Positions 15,143 to 27,800 of a DNA stretch of 64,000 nucleotides are shown one piece after another (the stretch's first letter is position 1; each line of letters starts with the position of its first letter). The DNA is taken from NCBI GenBank assembly GCA_024305405.1, contig JAKNDB010000068.1:4092501-4156500 (forward strand). Direction: 5' to 3'. The position numbers were made by a program, and so were the translations under genes. The DNA is from Dirofilaria immitis (Eukaryota > Nematoda > Chromadorea > Rhabditida > Onchocercidae). Below the pieces are notes generated by a model. That model had not been told where the DNA came from. It worked only from the letters and a program-made list of their open reading frames with translations, and did no database searches.

Positions 15143-17531
15143 AATGTTTACTATCGTTCATGAAAGATTGCATTGTTTCGCAAATCAGGATGCTAATTAC
15201 AATTGCAATACTTAAAAGACTTCATGCTAATTTCCAAATTAGTAATAGATTGGGATGAATTACTGAGCTCTTGCTGAACATATTTTCGCACAATCATCAA
15301 TTATGCTATAGAGAAAATGCTTTACCGAATAGTAACTAGTTTCGCACGGCGTGAAACCATGTGAAGATACTGTGCAAATTTGGCTTTTTCTATATCTGAA
15401 GTAACGCTGACATTACAATCACGAATAAATCATGAAGTAGCTCAGGGAAACCTAATTACTCCCTGCAGAAAACATTTGATTTCATTTTCATTGTTCATTT
15501 ATCTAAAACATTGACAAAAAATGTATCAAGCAACAACAGCAAGACTGGAAATTAATTGTTTAGGTTAAAAAGAATTTGGAAATGCAAAAAGAATGATACG
15601 ACTAGAGAAAGATCAAGAAGTGTGTATAATTTTTGCGATGGTGAAATAGTTAATGCAAGGAATCACTCTTCAATATTATTTGCAAAAACAACAAGATGAA
15701 AATAATTTTATTTTTTCTTTTTACCCGTATTCGTGTTTTTACAGTTTACCTTTTTTTGATTAAAGAAAATATGAGAACAATAAGAGGTATTTGTATTACT
15801 GTACTTGGAGAAGAAACTATACAAATCAAGAAAAAAATTGCATGACAAGGAAGCACCTTTTCTTTATCATTTTTACTTGCTCATTACAATGAGCTAGTAT
15901 TTAGTATTGATAGTGATCAAAATAGTGATGTACACTGGAATAATTAAATGAAATAATTAAAAAAGATGTTACGATAACTGAGATTTCTTTTATACCCGTA
16001 AATATGTGTAAAGATTGTTCCCATTATAGCGTATGAATGTGCTAAATTAGCTATAGAGGAATGAAATTAACTGAAATTGATTGATTAAATATTCATGGTG
16101 GAGATATAGAAATAACAGTGACACTATTTGGTGCATATTTTTAGGAATATCCAAAACTTCAAAAAATTAGACTTTGAAAACCGCATATATTAAAAGTTAA
16201 TCTCTGGTACAATTCCATTTGGAAGTAACATATTAATCAAAAAATCTAACAAAGTTTCAAACTTTGTTCCATAGGATGGAAAGACACGAGATAAGAAACA
16301 ACAGTTTATATGATAGTAATATATGCTTCTGGATCATAACATAATTGAAAACGGATAGTTGTTTAGAATAATACACAAACAATCAAATTTCACGAATTAT
16401 ACCAATGATCAAGAAATCACTACATATATTTTTGAAATTACTAAAGAAGTTTTCTATTAAATAGCTCGAATCAGCTGTTTTTGGATTAGGTTAAGTGGAA
16501 AAAAATTCAAATGATGTTCCTCGATTTTCAAAAATTGCATGAGACTTCACGAAAAACTCAAAGCTAGAGCAAAATATAACTTATAACAACATGAAATCCA
16601 TGGATGCAACGCATGATTAACAGTAAATCATTAAAAATGATGAAAATCTCCTTACACTTTGAAACAAAAGTGAAAGTTGAACCAAAATCAGATAATGAGA
16701 TAAAAAGACATTTTAATTTATTATATTAAAAATAAATTTAATAAATTCATAGAAAGAGGAATGTGAGCTTCATAGAAATTAAGCTCCCAAAATTTACAAG
16801 AAATAAACTCAAAAACCACATGTTACGCCTCAAAAAAGTACGACATCAAAATATCAAAATATGAAACCATTCATTATTATTAAAAATAAGCTTCTTAATT
16901 TGTAAGGATTAAAAATTTATTATTTAACATTGCGTTGCCATAAATAAGCATTTAATAAAATCATAGAATAGGATTTTTTTGAGCTTAATGAAATTATGCT
17001 TCTGAAATTTACGAGAAATAAAGTCAAAGATTAACGTGAACAAACAAAAAAGAAAAATATAGCAACAAAGTATTAAAATACATGAAATCATCCATTATTC
17101 ACCGATGTGAACAATTAAAGGATGGTTGAAAAGATAAAATGGTACTGATGTACTTCTTAATAATTAAATATACTTTTTCTGGAACAATAAAATTAGAAAA
17201 ATAAGAACAGTTACTTTATAACGTGAAAAATAAAGTTAACGTAAAATGCGAGTAAAGACATCAAAACAAAAACCGCAAGAATTTTAATACTTAATCAATC
17301 AATTAATATAGTTTTATTACAGTCACTACTCCTTTCATATAATCTGTACTTGAAGAAGCAGTGGATATGAAGTCCAGTTGATTTTTGATTTGAACTATTT
17401 TCATCTGATATATTCTTACCGTAGCTATGTAAACTTATAAATTTAATGATATTGCAAGAATTTAAGAAATAATGTTCGAACTTAATAGCTAGCTAAGCGA
17501 CACGTTTAATTTTCATTAGCTGAAGATTTTA
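15143..17531. other. Convergent intergenic spacer
   Basis: This lies between the 3' ends of RED (+) and the RS/RRM gene (-). No exons were recognised. It contains a diverged duplication at 16735-17100. An AATAAA on the minus strand near 17312 may serve as the poly(A) signal of the gene to the right. Confidence 0.5.
16735..17100. repeat. Diverged direct duplication, copies about 215 bp apart
   Basis: Copy one (about 16735-16880) and copy two (about 16945-17100) share the order: AATAAA-T-TTAATAAA, TCATAGAA, GAGCTT-AT, GAAATTTAC-AGAAATAAA-TCAAA, then ATCATTCATTATT-like ends. No coding content is seen. Confidence 0.5.
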
Positions 17532-20500
17532 TCAAGTCTCACCAACAGCAGCGAAGGCATTCATCATGGAAGTTCCATCAAATTAGCGAAGAGTTTTTGT
17601 AGCGTTATAGCAAGTTGTACACCATGGATTACTCGACTAAAAATGAATTTGTGAAATATCATTAATTGTTTCTACTAATCTAAAATAACAAAATACAAAA
17701 CAACACTTTTACAATAATAGCACCCAAAAGAAATCTTGAAGGAACACTGTACAACAGGCGTTTTCATAAAATGAAGGAATATACATAATAGAATTTCCAA
17801 ACAATTTTCTGGAGTGTTTCTTTCAGCATTTTTTATCTGATATATATATGCACTCATTCTGCAGTGAATTCTTAAATTTCCAATTACAAACTAATCAGAA
17901 AGGAGTGAGTCAAAATAACATATCGTAACACATCTGATAAAAGCAAAAGATTATAAGCTCTAATAATAAAATATGAACAAACTTGTGATAATGAAACATG
18001 AATTTCTTGGCGCTCTCATGTTCCTCAAAAATAAGTGATATCGTATTCTCCGAAGATTTCCACACTTTCTAAACAGAACGGTAATTATTTCTCTTCATCC
18101 GCCATAAAGATTTTTTCAACGAAACAAAATATCCTGTTTTAATATATAGAAAGAATCCTTTGAATTAATGAAATAAACGGCTAAGCCTAATTAAATTTAT
18201 ATAAAGCAATTTCGGTCGAGTCAAAATAATCTCGTATTATTCTTATCATAATATTTATTCGAACAAAGTAAATTCCTGCGAAAAAGTTCATAAAAACATT
18301 TTCGATACCTTGGTAGGCCCAACAGTCTCAGCGATGATCCTGATTCTATCTATACTGATCGGAGCCTGATTCACTGAATTGACAACAACAGCCAAATAAG
18401 CTTTCTTCTTCCGAGCTCTTTCCGGATTCTGCTCATTTTCTCGTTTAGCATGACGAATTGATGCAACCGTAGCTGTTGCAGTAGTAATAGTTCCTACTGT
18501 CGCTTCATCCACAGTGGAATCGTTTGCTGTCAGTACAGGTTCTGTCTTTTGTCTGATACTACTATTAATAGCCCCTTTTTCCATACAAACTGACGCTTCT
18601 ATTCGGCCACTGTTAGCGGTTTCTCGTGATACATCACTACTTGTGCTACTCAGAGTCTCCTTTTACCATTTCGAATTCCACTAGTTTTTCGTGTTCTGCT
18701 ATCAAATTTCCGTTTACTAGAATGCTCTTTATCTACTGTTCTATTTCGCTCAACTCGTCGTTCACCAAAATTACTGCTACGGCTCAATTGCCGTACAGAC
18801 TTTTGATCGGATATAGAAATTGGTCCTCCAAGTCGTTGGACAGTTTGAATACGTCGTTCTTCTTTTTCGCAAAATCACTTCGCGCATTTTTTCTGCTCTT
18901 CCAGCTTTGTCAAATATTCACTGTCTAAACCAATTGCTTTCGCGCATTCAATGGTCTTTTCCTGAAGCAATTAAAATTTAAAGTAAAAAGTATCTCCAGT
19001 TCAAAACTGTTAGAAATAATTTTTGAGACACCGAATAACTAACTTGCTTTGCTACATCATTTGCTCGATTTCTGATACGATCAGAATGGTATACTGACTC
19101 TCTGCGACCATCACCAGGTTGTCTTAAACGATCTCCGGAACGTCGTCGTACCACTTCATTCCTGAAAATACTAATGATTTAGTAAAAAACAATGTACACA
19201 AGAAGTATCATTCATTCATTTTTCTAATCGAACTTTTTCAATTTGCTTCACGAGTCTAAACTCAACATCAAGCCTGCGAATATTTCATACATATTAAAAT
19301 TTAAGAAAAGTTCTGCTAAACTCATATTAATTAGTAAATGCATGAAATGGCATTAAAAATCTTAACCTTGAACGATAGCTAAATGGACGACGTGGAGATG
19401 GACGGCGACTATGAGAATGAACTCGACGATAAGGTGAACGTGATGAGGAACGTGAAGATATCGTAGAACTTGAGGAATGTGATGAATATGAACGCGATCT
19501 ATGGATAAATTTCATAAATTAACTCAATCAGTCATGAATCAATAACTCAATCTATTTCTATTCTTGAAGAGAGTTCGCCTACTAAACTGCTTTTGGTGAA
19601 GACTTCACTATTTGCTGCATTCATAATTAAAGATGCAAAATTTCACCCTAAGTTTGTTAGACTTTTGTATTTTTAAGATGACTAATCCAAATCATACACA
19701 TGAATATTGGGTAATCAATTAGTCTTGCAAAAGCATACACTTTTCACCAAAATAATTAATGCTTGCAATAAAAACCTTGAACGGGAAGAAGAGAAAGATC
19801 GCGGTGAACGTGAAAGCGAGATCTACTGCGAGCCGTTGTACGACGCAAAAACCTTCCACCATTTGGTCCCATTGTCCAACAGATGGGATTAAGCCAAGAG
19901 TCTCCGCCATGAACTGATTAGGATAAATAGATGGAGGTGGTGTTGAATAGTTTGGAAGTGGTACTATTTGCGGCGGTGGACGCGAAAAATCTGTGGATGA
20001 TGACGGAACAATCTGAAATGTTAAAATGTGTTAGAATGTGATAAGTGGAATAATTAAATTCCGAAAATTTTTAATCTAAATAAAGCAATTCAAAATTATA
20101 ATATTTGCTTAAAGCAATTGATGTTTTCATTCTACATTTCAATAGTCCAGTAATACTATAAATTTTATGTAATATGGAGACTACATTCTTCTAAATAGCA
20201 TCACTGAAAAAATATCAGAGCTTCAACTAACGGGCCAAATGAGTGACAGTTAAAGTCTTCAGTCTCTTCAGAGATCAGCCTTCATGATGAATGTCAACAA
20301 AAATATCACACAGCATCATAACTGATTTTCACGCACGTAGGAAAGACAATCTTTTTTCTTTTGAATATATTGTCGGATTAAGGAAAATTTCACTTTGAAA
20401 ATGTAAGTAATATAGTGATCAAAGAACTTACAGGAAAAGCAATAGAATGTGACACCTGTGGTAATACTGCAACATTATTTGCTAACGGAAGATTTATCGG

Positions 20501-22036
20501 ATGCCGCAGGCCCGGTACACTAGGAACTCTCACTGCTGCTTCCCACGGCAATGACACTACAAATAATTTATAGAAAATGAAATTTAAGAAAGTTTAGGAG
20601 TAACGGTGGTTGAAATCCTAGTACAATTTTAATAGAACATACAACTAGGCAATTATATGAATTTTATTTTCTAAAATAGTTGTCTTCTTTCATATTATCA
20701 ACTAAAGTCACGATAACTTCAAAAATTTCAGCTAAGCTTGTTGCCTGATTAAAAAAATATGATAAATGAAAAACATCTTACAGTTATGCGATGCCGATCC
20801 CTGTGGTCTGATAACACCTCTGTGATGAGGGTTAATAAAAACCTTCGGTACACGAATTGTGTTTGTTGCTGAAGTATTCACCGACTGTACTTTAGACGCT
20901 ATTTTACATGCTGAAGATGAATCTTTCTCCAAACGCACCGATTCCACCTTTAAAATTATACAGTATTAGATTCATGCCAAAAATAATTTCTACCAGACAT
21001 AACGTACCAAAAATTTGATAACGCATCTAAAATTTCAAAACTTTACAGAGATTTTTTCTTTTCTGAGACAAAAACTAACCAATATAGTTGTCAATATTTC
21101 AAAATATGACATACTTTTAAATTAAAAATTCAAACAAATTTCATTTAATAATTTTACGTAATTCTCTGTATTTTGTTCGATTCATCTCCATGAAAATAGA
21201 AACCATTTACAATAAGCAAACAGCAGAAATAAAAAACATTATAACGATAATATTAGCAAGCAAAAAATGTACCGATCTGCTAACTGAGGTGCTTTTTGTC
21301 AGAATATTTCGATTCTGATCCTCCTTTTTGCTGATGTTTCATTCATCAAAGAACGCCTCTGCATAAGTGCCTAAAATATCAGATGAAACCGAAAAACTTG
21401 ATTATCATTGTAAAAAATACCTAAGGAAAGAAACCAATATTTTAACTTCTTTTCTTAGTGTCAGAATAATATTATAATTATTTTTCTTTAAATAAAATTA
21501 TTTTATCCGAATGTAAAAAGCCCAACAAAATCAAAACACTAGATATACCCGCTCAGAAGTAAACTTAGATGAACGTGGTGCTTTTTCGGCTTCCAAATCT
21601 TCATCATAATCAAGTTCTTCGGTTTCTTCATGATGTTCTACAATTTCGTCTTTTACACTTCCTTCCTCCTGAATGTCATCATCACCCAAAATTGCCGATT
21701 CATCCAACTCGCTTAAGGTACTAACATCCTGAAAATTTCAACGTGAATTAATTAGAAATTACCTCCTACAAATTTAAACAACTGATATCTGTATAATTCA
21801 ATGACTAATCCGCTACACATTATAATGCAAGTAAAGCCTCATACATATAAATGAATAAAGAAATGCCAAATCAATTCAGAAATCAAAATGCCAAATTCTT
21901 CAGCTGTATTGATGTACTATTGGCATTCCTGCTGATCAAACAAATGGAAAAGCATTTTGTATAAGACAAAAAGAAAACATAAGCATGAACTTACGAATGT
22001 ACTCGGCGTTTCCAACAGTAATTCTTCTTCATCCAT
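17532..22036 (-). CDS. RS-rich protein with C-terminal RRM-like domain (RBM33-like), 10 exons, several apparent frameshifts
   Basis: Probably a nuclear RNA-binding factor. Exons: 22036-21995, 21728-21549, 21370-21273, 20947-20782, 20556-20432, 20012-19776, 19498-19367, 19161-19044, 18961-18309, 17636-17532. In order: an acidic N-terminus (MDEEELLLETPSTF, then LSELDESAILGDDD), VFINPHHRG, a Pro-rich stretch, MGPNGGRFLRRTTARSRSR leading into an RS domain, LEEQKK-MREVIL-EERRIQ, and a C-terminal fold with AYLAVVVNSVNQ, SIDRIRIIAETVGP, then KLFA-FDGTSMMNAF. The last resembles a divergent RRM. Coding frame is kept only if single-base gaps are assumed in homopolymers at about 21325, 19872, 19813, 18887, 18863, 18661 and 17583. 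With those gaps, exon phases fit, except the last junction (18309/17636), which is unresolved. RBM33 kinship is a weak family-level inference. A pseudogene is possible but less likely. Confidence 0.7.
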
Positions 22037-22058
22037 ATTCTACTGTTCTCAAGAAAAT

Positions 22059-22072
22059 CTGATTAAAATAAA
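22059..22072 (-). promoter_or_regulatory. Possible trans-splice acceptor of the RS/RRM gene
   Basis: On the minus strand TTTATTTTAATCAG ends 22 bases before the start codon, after an AT-rich stretch with no matching upstream exon. This is consistent with a spliced-leader site. Confidence 0.4.
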
Positions 22073-23579
22073 AGCAGTATGATAAAAATCATATCACTTA
22101 AAGGTAATCATAAAAATGTTAACTTTCTTAATATACAAGAAAAAAATTTTTCCAAAAAAAAGAGAGAATGATCAGAAACAGAAACTGCGATAACTTCCAC
22201 TAACAAAAACTGCATAGAAAAAAAACAAACGAATAAAAGGCAAAAAGAAGAGAGCGTCGAATTTATAAAAGATAAATTGAACAAATTTCCAATGAAATTA
22301 AATCCTTTTAATGTTAACAATCTATTATATCACTAAATGGAATCTAAAATTGCTCAACCTCCAGAAAACTATTTACATTATGGAGGAAAAGAAAAATCCG
22401 ACAAACGGAAAATCTAAATCAATTCAGCACTTCAAGTGCAATCATCCATTCCGACTTTTTCTTTCTTTTCAAAAAATTCTTCAAAGAATTTCCTAAATTT
22501 CAAGAAATACCGCTGTATAAATAAAGTTAAGCTACGTGACCCCTATATGATCTATTTGCTCTATTCTAAAAAATAGTTCATGCACGATAAAGCGAAACAC
22601 AACATACTTCAACACACACCCCAAACACACCCCAAAACTAAGTCATCCATAAAGCCCCAGAGGACCAAAATTGTGTCAGGCCAAGATGCTATATCCCAAT
22701 TTCATAGTGTACCGGTATGAAAATAACCATCCCGATAAATTTTTATGTTGACAGCTCCAGTTGAAGGTTGTTTTTTTCGTATATAAAGGATAGAGTATTA
22801 AGTAAACTCTAATATATCAATGAGATAAGTCATACCAAAGTGCCACTTCTGATTGTGTGATAATTTGTTCGTATAATGTCGCTTAATCAAGTAGCTCATG
22901 GATATTTCTAAAGTGCCATTACTTTCTTTAAAATAACTTATTTACAATTTGATGCATCATAGTTTATTCGTGCAATGTCGTCTTTAATATTTTCCAGGAA
23001 ATTCAGTCGAAACTTAATAATTACTATTAAGAAGAATAAAACGATAATCAAACATTTAACATATCATTATTTTGCCTGAATAGAAATGCTCAAAAAAAAG
23101 AAGTACGAAAAAGTACATGATGTGATACGTCGAGCGTTATCCATAATTACAAAACGACAAGATTTGGTTCAAACTTTGACCTTTCTTATACAGACGGATT
23201 CTATTATTTCATCATTGTTGCTCTATTTTTTTCAGCTACTTGCAAATAATTCATAAAATAATCTTTCTTTTTATTTTTAGTGATATTTGAGCGAATTTCC
23301 ACTTCTTACCTGATGCTGCAATTCTATTTCCTTCTTTTTCATTTTGATTCATTCTATTTTTCATATTTCTTCAAAAACATTCCATGAATTTGTTAAATAA
23401 TTTTAAACAAAACATTATATTTTATTTTAAAATGCTTCTCATGGATATGAAAAAAATACTATTCGAAATTCAATTTAATTAATTTAAAATTTAAAATTTT
23501 TCATTTTGTTTTTACATTCATCCATAGTAATAAAGAATTAATTAATTAAAATTATACTTACTTGCAAAAATAATTATAA

Positions 23580-23645
23580 TACTAATAAAGAATAATAATA
23601 GTGATAAACAAATGACAATAATAATAAGTAGTGATAATAATGATA

Positions 23646-23707
<62 letters not shown>

Positions 23708-23735
23708 ATAATTATAATAATAATAATAATGAGGA
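23580..23735. repeat. (TAA)n microsatellite, imperfect then pure
   Basis: The tract starts as interrupted TAA/TGA units, becomes pure TAA over about 23650-23705, and decays again to TTA/TAA. Confidence 0.92.
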
Positions 23736-24191
23736 AATATCATTTATAAGATTCCGTTTTTCTTTGATTAAAGAAGTACCTGGTCTTAAATGAAATGAAA
23801 TACGTTAATTAAATTCGATGGATAATTCCATAGTAATGATATTTGTCATTTTAAATTTGTCTCAGATTAGTTGGCTTGATTGTTTATTGATTATCATTAA
23901 TAAGTTCTAATTCTTGATATTGTTAATATTCGACTGTCAGTTTATTCTAATTGACGAAATATCAGATGCTCTGTACGCAAATCATAGAAAATGTTTAATG
24001 CTTTAAATTCCAATTTAAAAAATATGCAAAATAAATCAACAAATTTTTTGATTTCCAGATCAAATTTTCACGCGTGAAAGATTACGATTATTTCATATTT
24101 TTGAAATGAAAACATTTTTTACCATTTTTCATTTCCAGCTAAAAATATTGTTTTTTTATGAATTAATTATTTAAATTTATTATTTTTATGG

Positions 24192-24955
24192 ATTATCGAT
24201 TATTATTCTGTTCATTTTCCATTTTATTTTCTAAAAGCTAATTGTCTAATTAATAGTAGGGATAAAATATTAGAAATCATTATAAATTATCGATTATTAT
24301 TCTGTTCATTTTCCATTTTATTTTCTAAAAGCTAATTGTCTAATTAATAGTAGGGATAAAATATTAGAAATCATTATAAATTATCGATTATTATTCTGTT
24401 CATTTTCCATTTTATTTTCTAAAAGCTAATTGTCTAATTAATAGTAGGGATAAAATATTAGAAATCATTATAAATTATCGATTATTATTCTGTTCATTTT
24501 CCATTTTATTTTCTAAAAGCTAATTGTCTAATTAATAGTAGGGATAAAATATTAGAAATCATTATAAATTATCGATTATTATTCTGTTCATTTTCCATTT
24601 TATTTTCTAAAAGCTAATTGTCTAATTAATAGTAGGGATAAAATATTAGAAATCATTATAAATTATCGATTATTATTCTGTTCATTTTCCATTTTATTTT
24701 CTAAAAGCTAATTGTCTAATTAATAGTAGGGATAAAATATTAGAAATCATTATAAATTATCGATTATTATTCTGTTCATTTTCCATTTTATTTTCTAAAA
24801 GCTAATTGTCTAATTAATAGTAGGGATAAAATATTAGAAATCATTATAAATTATCGATTATTATTCTGTTCATTTTCCATTTTATTTTCTAAAAGCTAAT
24901 TGTCTAATTAATAGTAGGGATAAAATATTAGAAATCATTATAAATTATCGATTAC
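24192..24955. repeat. 94-bp satellite, eight near-identical tandem copies
   Basis: The marker GCTAATTGTCTAATTAATAG occurs at 24237, 24331, 24425, 24519, 24613, 24707, 24801 and 24895, always exactly 94 bases apart. By eye I see no difference between internal copies, and the array edges decay (ATTATCGATTACTG at the right). Within the unit AATTGTCTAATTAAT and ATTATCGATTATTATT are short imperfect palindromes. There are no spacers, so this is not a CRISPR array. Confidence 0.97.
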
Positions 24956-25919
24956 TGTTTTGTTATTTCTAAAAAAATCTTTGAAATATTGTAAATAATT
25001 TTTCTTTCAGAGTATTATAATAAATCTCTTAAAAACATTGAGTAATTATACATCATTCCAAAGTCTTCTAACTATTTATGGCACAAATTCGAAATCAATT
25101 AATCAATTTTAATGGACTTGCAGAAATACATAAATGAAACATACTGCAAACGTTTAATAGAATATTCGAATAGATTAATTCACGTTTTCAATATAACACA
25201 TCGCAATAAATTGAAATAGAAATCGATAAAATGATAATCATGAGAATTGCAGTTCCTTATGCATCGATGTTTAGTTGTTTAGAAAATACAAAAGAAAATA
25301 TCGCAGGATTTAAAACATACATTTTGTAATATTAAAATCTCAACTAGTTGTTGCTTCAGAATGCTCTTGTTATAGAGATATATTTCAGATGACAAATCAA
25401 TGTAGAGGAGACGGTATTCCCGAGGTTAATCGAAAAAATCATTTATTGCTTCAATCTTATTCATTTCATATTGATTGATACTAATCGAATATGACCGTTG
25501 TTACTTAAGAATGCAAACAACGATGTCTTCCAGGAAACCGGAAGAAATTGTATGATCCATAATTGATATTCAGATTTAAGAAGTTGCTTTTCACAATCCA
25601 TGGATGATGTTCAATGAAATTTCTGTAATATATTCATTGCCATAATAATATCGATTCTCATTGCTTACATATATTTCTTACCGCCATTATATGCTATTTA
25701 CTTACTCCTATGTATATCAACAAATATAGCTAAATGCAGGAAAAACAGACTTCCTTTTTTCCGATCGGTTTCGCCCTTTTTCTATATGACATAATATAAT
25801 ATTGATTTATTTCATCTATATACAGATGGTCTATTTATCGTGAACCTCATATGATTACTCTTTACTATATCCTACCTTATAAAAGATATATTTAGTAATG
25901 TATTACTAATCAAAGAATT

Positions 25920-26700
25920 TTTGGTCATTATTCAATAAGATTCCAATGATAAACGATCAATCTAAAGTCGAGTAGAAACAAAATCTCTCCTTTCTCTCAG
26001 AAGAAGAAACTCAAAAAAACCTTTAACAATCTATCTCCAAGTGATGGAACAATTTCTTCCTGTTATCAATGTTAGCATTTTCCAATCCAATAAACCTTTC
26101 TAAATATAAATTATCTGTGAAACATTAATTCGCTCTTATACATCAAAGATAAAGAAAGAATTTTATATTTTTTCATGACAAATGTGATAAAGAATAAAAT
26201 ATTTTTGCCATGGATTAAATTAACATATATAAAAAAATCATGTGACAAAATTGCTATCATGTGAATTATTATCATTCCATTATTATCATTCAAAACTTTT
26301 CATTTAATTTTCATTATTTGGCCACTAAGTCAAATAGGCAAAGCATGAGTAGCAAAATAATGAAAATATAATTTAACAAATTTCATAGTTTTGGAATTGA
26401 AATTTTTTTCCTTTGTATGACTATGGCAAAGATAACTTCTTCTGTCAATATAATCAAAGGGCTTTCGTTGTTTGAGTAATTGTTCAATAAAATTCCAGTG
26501 ATAAACGATCGGTTTGGAGTTGGCTCACAGACGGTAGGAGCGAAGTCTTTCCCTTCTATTGGAAGTAGCGACTCGGTAAATCCTTGTCACTATTAATAAC
26601 TTCCGACCTAATAAACCTTTCCAATTAAAAAGCCTGTGAAGTATCAGCTCGCTCACTTAAAAAGGAATTTCTTCGTTTTTTTTCATGACAGTGTCTAATA
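25920..26700. repeat. Pair of diverged dispersed repeats, about 220-260 bp each
   Basis: Segments 25926-26200 and 26481-26700 align in the same order and orientation: TTCAATAA-ATTCCA-TGATAAACGATC, then AATAAACCTTTC-AA, then CTGTGAA--AT, TCGCTC, and finally TTTTTTCATGACA. They look like two copies of one non-coding repeat family, moderately diverged. Confidence 0.7.
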
Positions 26701-27800
26701 TTTATTATAAAATTGCTATACACTTCTACTTTTCTGCTCTTATTTGTTTACCTTTAACCTTTAACCTGTTTTAGTCCTGTTTTTTTCAACATAAACTTTT
26801 TTTTGTTTAGTGGTATTTTTAAAAATGGGATCTTTCCTAATAGATTTCTAAATGATGAGAACATGATTTTTATCTTCCTATCCTTTATTGATTGCATTCA
26901 TTAAATGATGCATTTCTAGCAATTGTGATTCATATCGATTTCGTTAGATTTCATCCGTAACAATTCAATGCTTTCAAAAAAGCCATTTAGAACTGCTCAT
27001 CTCATCGTTGTTTTTTTTTTTTTTTTCTTACAGAAAATATTAATTCATTCAATTTCTGCTATCAGTGAATGCAAATTGAATGGAACGAAAGGAGGAAGTC
27101 TTCGAAGAAGTGAGCTTTGGAAAATCGCAATCATATCGAAGACAATAAATCTGCAGTAAAAACCTTCTATGGCCAAATCTAAAACATGTTCATTGAGGAT
27201 AGATGTCTAATGGCCAGATCCGAAAATAAGAAAATCATCTTCCCAAATAATAAGACACATAATTTTTCATTTTTATATATTCATCAATTCTATTAAATAA
27301 TCCAATAAAATTTGTCTGTATTCGTTTTTAATTGATTTATTAAAAAATTGAAGAAAAAAAAATTTAATTTATGAGAATTATGTTGCTAGGGGTATATTAA
27401 AAATTAGACTAAAAAATTTTATAACTACTACATCAAACTATTTAATGAGTAATATTAATTAGGCGTTTGACTCTATTATACAGTTACCAGTAATCCTTGT
27501 CTACAATCATTTCAAATATTGAATATGCATACTGTAACATTGTCATTATTACTAATTAATTATTCATTGTTACCAATTAATTATTTTATATTAGAGATGT
27601 ATGTGTATGAAAATTTTGCGCGGAATGAAGTCTTTATTTTTGCACCATATTTTCTTGAGCTTCATCATAGCAATTATTTTTCATTGAATTCCACATCACT
27701 TCAATTAAAAATAATGACTATATTTGGTTAAGAAAAATTTCAAATTTCCATTTTGTCACCGTTTGAATGAGCACATATATATAGAGACAGTCGATCACTT

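Larger units (their letters stand above)
22073..27800. other. Repeat-rich spacer
   Basis: No convincing exon was found. The first 800 bases (22073-22870) are less AT-biased and should hold the promoter of the RS/RRM gene. The rest holds (TAA)n, a 94-bp satellite and a pair of diverged dispersed repeats. Confidence 0.5.

Noticed and set aside
24192..24955. CRISPR-like regular repeats
   Set aside because: There are no unique spacers; it is a head-to-tail 94-bp satellite in a eukaryotic genome.
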